This document shows positions 58,223 through 64,000 of a stretch of 64,000 nucleotides of DNA, one piece after another. The DNA comes from Streptomyces sp. NWU339 (GTDB lineage Bacteria > Actinomycetota > Actinomycetes > Streptomycetales > Streptomycetaceae). The position numbers and the translations under genes were made by a program. The stretch spans positions 149-64,148 of the forward strand of contig NZ_QFRK01000020.1 in the NCBI RefSeq assembly GCF_003143855.1, in the 5' to 3' direction. Numbering within the stretch: position 1 is the stretch's first letter; each line of letters begins with the position of its first letter. Below the pieces are notes generated by a model. The model saw only the letters and a program-made list of their open reading frames with translations. It was not told the DNA's origin and did not search any database.

Positions 58223-59593
58223 ATGCCCACCCACAAGACCACCCGAGTCCGGAGAACCACCCGCGCCGTACTCGTCGCCGTCTCCGCCGGTTCACTGCTG
58301 GCCGCGTGCAGCGGGGCCGGCGGGTCGGGTTCGGAAGCCGGGGGCGAGAGCATCAACGTCCTCATGGTCGGCAACCCGCAGATGGAGGACATAGCGAAGC
58401 TGACGAAGGACACCTTCACCAAGGACACCGGCATCAAGGTGAACTTCACGATCCTTCCCGAGAACGAACTGCGCGACAAGGTCACCCAGGACATCGCCAC
58501 CCAGGCCGGCCAGTACGACGTCGCCACCATCGGCGCCTACGAGGTGCCCATCTGGAACGAGAACGGCTGGCTGCAGGAGCTGAGCTCCTACGCCGAGAAG
58601 GACTCCGCCTTCGACAAGGACGACCTGCTCAAGCCCATGGTCCAGTCCCTGTCCGGCGACGACGACAAGCTGTACGCGCTTCCGTTCTACGGCGAGTCGT
58701 CCTTCCTCATGTACAACAAGGAGGTCATGGCGGAGAAGGGCATCACCGTGCCCGAGAGGCCGACCTGGCAGCAGATCGCCGACATCGCCGCCAAGGCCGA
58801 CGGCGCACGCCCCGGCATGAAGGGCATCTGTCTGCGCGGCCTGGCCGGCTGGGGCGAACTCGGCGCGTCACTGTCGACCGTGGTCAACACCTTCGGCGGC
58901 ACCTGGTTCACCGAGGACTGGAAGGCCCAGGTCAACAGCGCCGAGTTCAAGAAGGCGACCGACTTCTACGTCGACCTGGTCAGGAAGCACGGTCAGTCGG
59001 GCGCCGCGCAGTCCGGGTTCACCGAGTGCCTCAACGCGATGAGCCAGGGCAAGGTCGCGATGTGGTACGACGCGACCAGTGCGGCGGGACCGCTGGAGGA
59101 CCCCAGCTCCAGCAAGATCGCGGGCAAGGTCGGCTACGCCTACGCGCCGGTGGACAGGACGGACAGCTCCGGCTGGCTGTGGACCTGGGCGTGGGCGATG
59201 CCGAAGACCACCAAGAAGGCCGACGCCGCCTCGAAGTTCATGCTCTGGGCGTCCGGCAAGGAGTACGAGAAGCTCGTCGGCGAGAAGCTGGGCTGGTCGC
59301 GTGTTCCCGCCGGGAAGCGGGCCAGCACCTATGAGATCCCCCAGTACAAGAAGGCGGCGGCGGCCTTCGGTGACATCACCCTCAAGTCCATCGAGCAGGC
59401 GAACCCGACGAACCCCGGTGTGCAGCCGCGGCCCACGGTGGGCGTCCAGTTCGTGGCCGTCCCCGAGTTCCAGGACCTCGGCACCAAGGTGACGCAGGAC
59501 ATCTCCGCGGCCATCGCGGGCAAGACCAGCGTGGACAAGGCCCTGGACAACGGCCAGAAGCTCGCGGAGGAAGTCGCCAAGAACTACCGGTGA
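58223..59593 (+). CDS. ABC transporter sugar-binding lipoprotein (polyol type)
   Basis: This 456-aa solute-binding protein has a signal peptide and lipobox 'SLLAACSG' (Cys29), so it is anchored outside. It has the family 1 pattern: 'INVLMVGNPQMEDI', 'GQYDVATIGAYEVPIWNENG' and 'LYALPFYGESSFLMYNKEVM'. It resembles SmoE-type sorbitol/mannitol binding proteins. The ATG has GGAG 8 nt upstream. Two permeases and a zinc dehydrogenase follow in the same direction. A structured 197-bp gap separates it from the first permease. Confidence 0.9.
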   Translation: MPTHKTTRVRRTTRAVLVAVSAGSLLAACSGAGGSGSEAGGESINVLMVGNPQMEDIAKLTKDTFTKDTGIKVNFTILPENELRDKVTQDIATQAGQYDVATIGAYEVPIWNENGWLQELSSYAEKDSAFDKDDLLKPMVQSLSGDDDKLYALPFYGESSFLMYNKEVMAEKGITVPERPTWQQIADIAAKADGARPGMKGICLRGLAGWGELGASLSTVVNTFGGTWFTEDWKAQVNSAEFKKATDFYVDLVRKHGQSGAAQSGFTECLNAMSQGKVAMWYDATSAAGPLEDPSSSKIAGKVGYAYAPVDRTDSSGWLWTWAWAMPKTTKKADAASKFMLWASGKEYEKLVGEKLGWSRVPAGKRASTYEIPQYKKAAAAFGDITLKSIEQANPTNPGVQPRPTVGVQFVAVPEFQDLGTKVTQDISAAIAGKTSVDKALDNGQKLAEEVAKNYR

Positions 59594-59735
59594 CCCGCCC
59601 GGTCACCCTCCGGTGAATCCCGCTGCCCGTCGGACGCCGACGCCCTGACGGGCAGCACCCCCGCCGCGGTGCCCGGTACGCCCTCCTCCGCCCCGGCGGA
59701 CGCCACCCCGTCGGCGTCCGCCGACCGGGCACCGC
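59589..59735 (+). promoter_or_regulatory. Structured intercistronic region after the binding-protein gene
   Basis: Three hairpins in a row. GGTGACC-N5-GGTCACC overlaps the stop codon. CTGCCCGTC / GACGGGCAG lies at 59623-59655. A large one has 12-bp outer arms (59666-59677 and 59724-59735) with a nested 10-bp hairpin. They probably stabilise the upstream message and lower read-through into the permeases. Confidence 0.65.
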
Positions 59736-59790
59736 CTCTTCCCCACCCCCGGCCGCGATCGGCTGCGACCGGCCGGCTCAAGGACCCCTC

Positions 59791-60756
59791 ATGACCACGC
59801 TCACCCCCGCACCCCGAGCGGTGCGCACAGACCCCCCGCACCGGCCGGGCAAACGGGAGACGCCGCACAAATGGCGGCGGCGCATCCCACTGCTTCCGGC
59901 GCTGATCTTCACGATCGTCGTGACCCAGCTGCCGTTCGTGGCCACGCTCGTCATCTCGACCTTCCAGTGGAACATCCTCAAGCCGGGCGAACGGCACTTC
60001 ACCGGCCTGTCCAACTACGGCTTCGTCTTCACCGACGAGAGGCTGCGCACGGCGGTGCTGAACACCATCGTGCTCACCGCTTCGGTGGTGATCCTCAGTG
60101 TGGTCCTCGGACTGGGGCTGGCGCTCCTCCTCGACCGCCGCTTCCCCGGCCGGGGCCTGGCCCGCACCCTGCTCATCACACCGTTCCTGGTCATGCCGGT
60201 CGCCGCCGCGCTGCTGTGGAAGCACGCCATCTACAACCCCGACTACGGCCTCCTCAACGGCACCCTCAACGCGGTGTACCGCCTCTTCGGAGCCGAGAAC
60301 GGCCCCACCGTCGACTGGGTGTCGAACTCCGCGATGCCGGCCGTCGTCGTCGCGCTGGTGTGGCAGTGGACCCCGTTCATGATGCTCATCCTGCTGGCCG
60401 GACTCCAGGCCCAGCCCGGCGACGTGCTGGAGGCCGCCCGGGTCGACGGCGCCTCGGCCCGGCAGACCTTCCGCCACATCACCCTGCCCCACCTGCGGCA
60501 GTACATCGAACTGGGCGTCCTGCTCGGCACCATCTACGTCGTGCAGACCTTCGACGCGGTCTTCACCATCACCCAGGGCGGCCCCGGCTCGCAGACCACC
60601 AACCTCCCCTACGAGATCTACCTGACCATGTTCCGCAAGTACGAGTACGGCGAGGCGGCCGCCGCCGGTGTGGTCGTGGTGATCGGTTCCATCGTCGTCG
60701 CCACGTTCGCCCTGCGCACCATCGCGTCGCTGTTCCGCGAGGAGGTCTCCCGGTGA
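59791..60756 (+). CDS. ABC transporter permease (sugar, MalF/SmoF-like)
   Basis: This 321-aa membrane protein has six helices. The ATPase-contact EAA loop is 'EAARVDGASARQTFRHITLP' (about residue 212), followed by helix 'LGVLLGTIYVVQTFDAVFTI'. The basic N-terminus 'KRETPHKWRRRIPLLPALIF' precedes helix 1. It pairs with the next gene, whose GTG overlaps its TGA. The ATG has AAGGA 6 nt upstream. Confidence 0.93.
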   Translation: MTTLTPAPRAVRTDPPHRPGKRETPHKWRRRIPLLPALIFTIVVTQLPFVATLVISTFQWNILKPGERHFTGLSNYGFVFTDERLRTAVLNTIVLTASVVILSVVLGLGLALLLDRRFPGRGLARTLLITPFLVMPVAAALLWKHAIYNPDYGLLNGTLNAVYRLFGAENGPTVDWVSNSAMPAVVVALVWQWTPFMMLILLAGLQAQPGDVLEAARVDGASARQTFRHITLPHLRQYIELGVLLGTIYVVQTFDAVFTITQGGPGSQTTNLPYEIYLTMFRKYEYGEAAAAGVVVVIGSIVVATFALRTIASLFREEVSR

Positions 60757-61664
60757 CCACCACCCAAGCGGCGCCGGCCGCCACTCCCGCGGCCGGGTTC
60801 AAGAAGTTCCTCCGCCGCAAGAACGACCGCAGCGGTCAGGGTGGTCAGGGCGACTCACCGCGGCTGACCCCGGTGTGGGCCTTCGTCGCCTGGCTCGCCA
60901 CCCTGGTCTTCTTCGCCCCGGTGGCCTGGATGGTGCTGACCAGCTTCCACCAGGAGGCCGACGCCGCCACCAACCCGCCCAGCCTGCTCGCGCCCTTCAC
61001 TCTGGACCAGTACGAACTGCTGCTGGGCCGGGACATCACCCCGTACCTTCTCAACTCGGCCATGGCGAGCGTCATTTCGACACTCCTCGTCCTCGCCCTG
61101 GCGATTCCGGCGGCCTACGCGCTGTCCATCAAGCCGGTCGAGAAGTGGACCGACGTGATGTTCTTCTTCCTGTCGACGAAGTTCCTGCCCGTCATCGCGG
61201 CGCTGCTGCCGGTGTACCTGATCGCCAAGGACGCCGGGATGCTGGACAACGTCTGGACGCTGATCGTCCTCTACACCGCCATGAACCTGCCGATCGCGGT
61301 GTGGATGATGCGCTCCTTCCTCGCCGAGGTCCCCAAGGAGATCCTGGAGGCCGCCGAGGTCGACGGCGCCGGACTCCCCACCGTGCTGCTGCGCATCGTC
61401 GCCCCCGTCGCCATGCCCGGGGTCGCCGCCACCGCGCTGATCTGCTTCATCTTCAGCTGGAACGAGTTCCTGTTCGCCGTCAACCTCACCGCCACCAACG
61501 CCTCCACCGCCCCGGTGTTCCTCGTCGGGTTCATCACCAACGAGGGGCTCTTCCTCGCCCGTCTGTGCGCCGCCGCCACCCTGGTGTCCCTGCCCGTCCT
61601 CATCGCCGGCTGGGCCGCCCAGGACAAGCTGGTCCGCGGTCTGTCCCTAGGAGCAGTCAAGTGA
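60753..61664 (+). CDS. ABC transporter permease (sugar, MalG/SmoG-like)
   Basis: This 303-aa partner permease has the EAA loop 'EAAEVDGAGLPTVLLRIVAP' (about residue 206) and six helices, starting 'LTPVWAFVAWLATLVFFAPV'. The N-terminal 40 residues are hydrophilic. GTG start overlaps the previous stop (GTGA), so it is coupled. The next gene overlaps its stop in the same way. Confidence 0.93.
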   Translation: MTTTQAAPAATPAAGFKKFLRRKNDRSGQGGQGDSPRLTPVWAFVAWLATLVFFAPVAWMVLTSFHQEADAATNPPSLLAPFTLDQYELLLGRDITPYLLNSAMASVISTLLVLALAIPAAYALSIKPVEKWTDVMFFFLSTKFLPVIAALLPVYLIAKDAGMLDNVWTLIVLYTAMNLPIAVWMMRSFLAEVPKEILEAAEVDGAGLPTVLLRIVAPVAMPGVAATALICFIFSWNEFLFAVNLTATNASTAPVFLVGFITNEGLFLARLCAAATLVSLPVLIAGWAAQDKLVRGLSLGAVK

Positions 61665-62650
61665 AAGCCGCCCTCATCGAAGCCCCCGGCAAGGTCACCG
61701 TCACCACGGTCCCCGACCCCACCCCGGGACCGCGCGACGTCGTGGTGGACGTGGCCGCCTGCGGGCTGTGCGGCACGGACCTGCACATCCTCCAGGGCGA
61801 GTTCGCGCCCACACTGCCCATCGTGCCGGGCCACGAGTTCGCCGGCGAGGTCGTCGGCATCGGCAGCGCGGTCACCGAACTCGCCCTCGGCGACCGGGTC
61901 GCCGTGGACCCCTCCCTGTACTGCTACGAGTGCCGCCACTGCCGCACCGGCCACAACAACATGTGCGAACGCTGGGCCGCGATCGGCGTCACCACCGCGG
62001 GCGGCGCCGCCCAGTACGCGGTGGCCCCGGTGGCGAACTGCGTCAAGCTGCCCGAGCACGTCCGTACCCAGGACGCCGCCCTGATCGAACCGCTGTCCTG
62101 CGCGGTACGCGGCTACGACGTCCTGCAGTCCCGCCTCGGCGCCCACGTCCTGATCTACGGCTCCGGCACCATGGGCCTGATGATGCTGGAACTGGCCAAG
62201 CGGACCGGCGCAACCCGCGTGGACGTCGTCGACATCAACCCCGACCGCCTCGCCACCGCCCGCCGGCTCGGCGTCTCCGCCACCGCCACCGACGCGGACG
62301 AACTGGACCGGCCGCAGGGCTGGGACCTCGTGATCGACGCCACCGGCAACGCGGCCGCCATCCAGGACGGCCTGGACCGCGTCGCCAAGGCCGGCACCTT
62401 CCTGCAGTTCGGCGTCGCCGACTACGCCACCCGCGTGACCATCGACCCGTACCGCATCTACAACCAGGAGATCACCATCACCGGCTCGATGGCCGTGTTG
62501 CACAGCTACGAACGCGCCGCGGACCTCTTCGCGACGGGCGTCCTGGACCCGGACGTCTTCATCAGCGACCGCATCCCGCTCGACCGCTACCCGGAGGCAC
62601 TGGAGCAGTTCGCAGCGGGCCAGGGTCGAAAAATCCTCATCACCCCCTGA
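61661..62650 (+). CDS. Zinc-dependent alcohol/polyol dehydrogenase
   Basis: This 329-aa medium-chain dehydrogenase has catalytic zinc ligands in 'ACGLCGTDLH' (Cys about 38) and 'PGHEFAGEVVGIG' (His about 59). Structural zinc comes from the cysteine cluster 'CYECRHCRTGHNNMC', and NAD is bound by 'LIYGSGTMGLMMLELAKR'. It probably oxidises the imported polyol to a ketose (inference from the operon). Start GTG overlaps the permease stop. A strong terminator follows. Confidence 0.92.
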   Translation: MKAALIEAPGKVTVTTVPDPTPGPRDVVVDVAACGLCGTDLHILQGEFAPTLPIVPGHEFAGEVVGIGSAVTELALGDRVAVDPSLYCYECRHCRTGHNNMCERWAAIGVTTAGGAAQYAVAPVANCVKLPEHVRTQDAALIEPLSCAVRGYDVLQSRLGAHVLIYGSGTMGLMMLELAKRTGATRVDVVDINPDRLATARRLGVSATATDADELDRPQGWDLVIDATGNAAAIQDGLDRVAKAGTFLQFGVADYATRVTIDPYRIYNQEITITGSMAVLHSYERAADLFATGVLDPDVFISDRIPLDRYPEALEQFAAGQGRKILITP

Positions 62651-62655
62651 CGCGG

Positions 62656-62691
62656 GATGAGGGGGCCGGGCACCCGCCCGGCCCCCTCATC
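62656..62691 (+). terminator. Terminator of the polyol operon
   Basis: Perfect 15-bp arms (62656-62670 and 62677-62691) with a 6-nt loop start 5 bp after the dehydrogenase stop. Confidence 0.85.
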
Positions 62692-62848
62692 ACCCCCTGC
62701 CCTTATACCGACGACCCTCACCGGTACGTATCCGCTACGCTGTCCCTGGTCGGTCACCGGTACGCCGCGCCCCGCAACCGAGCAAGACCGCGGAGCACCG
62801 CGCACCATGCCCGACCAGTGGGCTTGCCCCCTCACAGGGGACGCCTTC

Positions 62849-62921
62849 GCCTTCGTAGCTCAGGGGATAGAGCACCGCTCTCCTAAAGCGGGTGTCGCAG
62901 GTTCGAATCCTGCCGGGGGCA
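62849..62921 (+). tRNA. tRNA-Arg (anticodon CCT)
   Basis: This is a 73-nt cloverleaf. The acceptor stem is GCCTTCG / CGGGGGC with two G-T pairs. The D arm is GCTCAGGGGATAGAGC. The anticodon stem is CCGCT / AGCGG with loop CTCCTAA, giving anticodon CCT for AGG. The T arm is GCAGGTTCGAATCCTGC. CCA is not encoded. Its 3' half is a typical att site for integrative elements. Confidence 0.95.
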
Positions 62922-62952
62922 CAGACCTGGACCGCAGGTCAGAGAGTGTTTC

Positions 62953-62981
62953 GGCCCCCCGTTCCGTTCGAACGGGGGGCC
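62953..62981 (+). terminator. Terminator of tRNA-Arg
   Basis: GGCCCCCCGTTC / GAACGGGGGGCC, 12-bp perfect arms with a CGTTC loop, then TTTCTC. It lies 32 bp past the tRNA. Confidence 0.85.
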
Positions 62982-63455
62982 TTTCTCATGCCGGGAGTCC
63001 ACAAAGAGTCCACATCCCCACGGGGAAACGTTCCTTCTCTCACTCGTTCGGGGGACTGGACTGTGTTCTACAGGCACGTAGAGTGGCGATCACGAGAGGG
63101 GCAGGTACGTCTCCCCACGCGCGCCTGAGACGCGCCTCTCGTAGACCTGCACGGTGCCCGTCGGGGAGGACGGCCCGAGCAGGCGGAGGCCCCCACCGGG
63201 ATTATCGGCGGGGGCCTTCTCATGTCCAACGTAGACCGCCCCGGAGATGTTCATCTCCGGGGCGGGACGCCTTGACCATGTCTTGGCGTCTGACGGCCGG
63301 AAGGCGGAGACGCGTACGCCCGCCGGCCGCTCCTGCCCGCGCACCACTCGCGCTGTCGCAGACGGGGCGGTGTCTCATTCTCCCCCACGAGTGATCATTA
63401 AAAGCCTGGTGAGGCCAGGCTGACACAAGATCGCTGGGGACACAGCGTGTGACGC
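62982..63455. other. 474-bp stretch without a certain gene, two large hairpins
   Basis: Hairpin one has arms 63187-63198 / 63206-63217 (one mismatch) followed by a pyrimidine-rich tail. Hairpin two has perfect 13-bp arms 63236-63248 / 63253-63265. A leftward frame 63090-63347 has coding-like third positions but no known domain and overlaps both hairpins. Confidence 0.45.
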
Positions 63456-63692
63456 GTGCCCGCAGACCCGACCGATGACGAGTGGACCGAACGCGAGATG
63501 CTTCGCGTCGGCCAGCGCATCCGGGACGTCCGCGAGCACCAGGGCCTCACCCAGGAGAAGGTGTTCCTGGCCGTGCCGATGAACCGGGCGCACTACCAGG
63601 ACATTGAGTCGGGCAGGGCGAACCCCACGCTCAGGACGCTGGTGCGTATCGCCCGTGCCATCGGCGTCGACCTCGTCGACCTCGTCCGCTGA
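63456..63692 (+). CDS. XRE-family (Cro/CI-like) helix-turn-helix protein
   Basis: This 78-aa protein consists of one HTH_3 domain: 'GQRIRDVREHQGLTQEKVFL' (about residues 19-38), then 'RAHYQDIESGRANPTLRTLV' and 'RIARAIGVDLVDLV'. Proteins of this kind are common as regulators on prophages and integrative elements. The GTG start has only a distant GGGGA. Its place 535 bp after a tRNA gene fits an element border. Confidence 0.85.
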   Translation: MPADPTDDEWTEREMLRVGQRIRDVREHQGLTQEKVFLAVPMNRAHYQDIESGRANPTLRTLVRIARAIGVDLVDLVR

Positions 63693-63708
63693 CCCCGGGC
63701 ATGAGACG

Positions 63709-63753
63709 GCCCCGCCCATCCGCCACGGGGGATGCGGACGAGTGGGGCCAGTC
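63709..63753. terminator. Imperfect hairpin between convergent genes
   Basis: GGCCCC and GGGGCC outer arms with CATCC / GGATG inside lie between the XRE gene and the leftward gene ending at 63761. It is an imperfect stem, so only a likely terminator. Confidence 0.45.
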
Positions 63754-63760
63754 CAGGGTG

Positions 63761-64000
63761 CTACGCGGTCACCAACGGCCGACGCAGCAGGGCACGAGCC
63801 CGGTCCGCTAGCTCCGGGTCGTCCAGCGTCATCCGTCCCGCCGTCACCCGCAGGTGCCCGTAGTAGGGGCCGTCCAGGTCGACGGTCTGCGTCATGTCGA
63901 GCGACCACTCGGCGTCCGGGACGTCGATGCTGCCGGGTTTCATCACGGTCCGGGAGCTGTAGCCCGTGCAGGCGAGCCAGCAGCCGCACCGCTGCTCGTG
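63761..64000 (-). CDS. Hypothetical protein, C-terminal part (cut by window edge)
   Basis: The open frame runs to the window edge with no stop: at least 79 residues are visible. It has a cysteine cluster at the left limit ('RCGCWLACTGY'), then 'MKPGSIDVPDAEWSLDM' and 'GPYYGHLRVTAGRMTLDDPE', ending 'LLRRPLVTA'. The cysteines suggest a metal site or disulphides. An internal ATG at 63943 is unlikely to be the real start because the upstream frame stays coding-like. No family recognised; probably part of the accessory element. Confidence 0.55.
   Translation of the reverse strand, partial: HEQRCGCWLACTGYSSRTVMKPGSIDVPDAEWSLDMTQTVDLDGPYYGHLRVTAGRMTLDDPELADRARALLRRPLVTA

Noticed and set aside
62883..63077. 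Leftward frame ending RQDSNLRHPL
   Set aside because: This peptide is a known artefact of translating the antisense of tRNA 3' halves.

Overview
This is a high-GC actinobacterial chromosome segment, almost certainly Streptomyces. Codons strongly prefer G/C in third position. The window carries Streptomyces or actinobacterial markers: an SsgA-like protein in the position of ssgE, the sigma factor HrdD, a SepX/GlpR-type membrane protein, a DUF6227 gene with a TTA (bldA-type) codon, and several apparently leaderless genes. From memory, the order (tandem penicillin-binding proteins, ssgE, galU/moeA/moaC/mog, penicillin acylase, mscL, fructose PTS, hrdD) resembles the S. coelicolor SCO3156-SCO3207 region. 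This is therefore mostly core chromosome with small accessory insertions.

Left part (1-20.2 kb). A truncated IS630-type transposase sits at the edge. It is followed by an S41 peptidase lipoprotein, two tandem transpeptidase-domain penicillin-binding proteins (PBPs), ssgE, an ohrR/ohr peroxide pair, a beta-lactamase-fold esterase, a DUF1876 protein and a decayed EamA transporter tail. Next come an MMPL exporter with its TetR regulator, a tricorn protease homologue, a small charged protein, and a short-chain dehydrogenase/Baeyer-Villiger monooxygenase pair divergent from a MerR regulator. Exonuclease III and a GNAT enzyme close this part.

Accessory patch (20.7-22.9 kb). This holds two translationally coupled pairs of small genes, a divergent GntR regulator and an 80-bp inverted-repeat element. 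It is the part of the interior most likely to have been acquired.

Middle (22.9-43.1 kb). A 2-hydroxyacid dehydrogenase, a DUF1330 protein and tRNA-Ala(CGC) precede a leftward cluster galU, moeA/glp, moaC, mog, rimJ, sepX/glpR. This cluster links UDP-glucose and molybdopterin functions to the divisome. Beyond it lie 5-formyl-THF cyclo-ligase, a large penicillin-acylase-family hydrolase, a K+/H+ antiporter, an MFS transporter, an FmdB zinc ribbon, MTA phosphorylase, a CpaB/RcpC-like protein, mscL, a P1 peptidase and the DUF6227 gene.

Right part (43.1-64 kb). The fructose operon (DeoR regulator, 1-phosphofructokinase, EIIABC) is followed by WYL and TetR regulators and hrdD with a SigR-type promoter. 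Then come a LigB dioxygenase/MarR pair, a TetR/DHA2-MFS efflux pair, a secreted M6-type metalloprotease and a polyol-type ABC operon. That operon has a DeoR regulator, a binding protein, two permeases and a zinc dehydrogenase, but no ATPase. A tRNA-Arg(CCT) gene is followed by an XRE regulator and an edge-truncated gene that look like the start of an integrated element.

All functional calls rest on motif and family recognition by eye. No database search was run.
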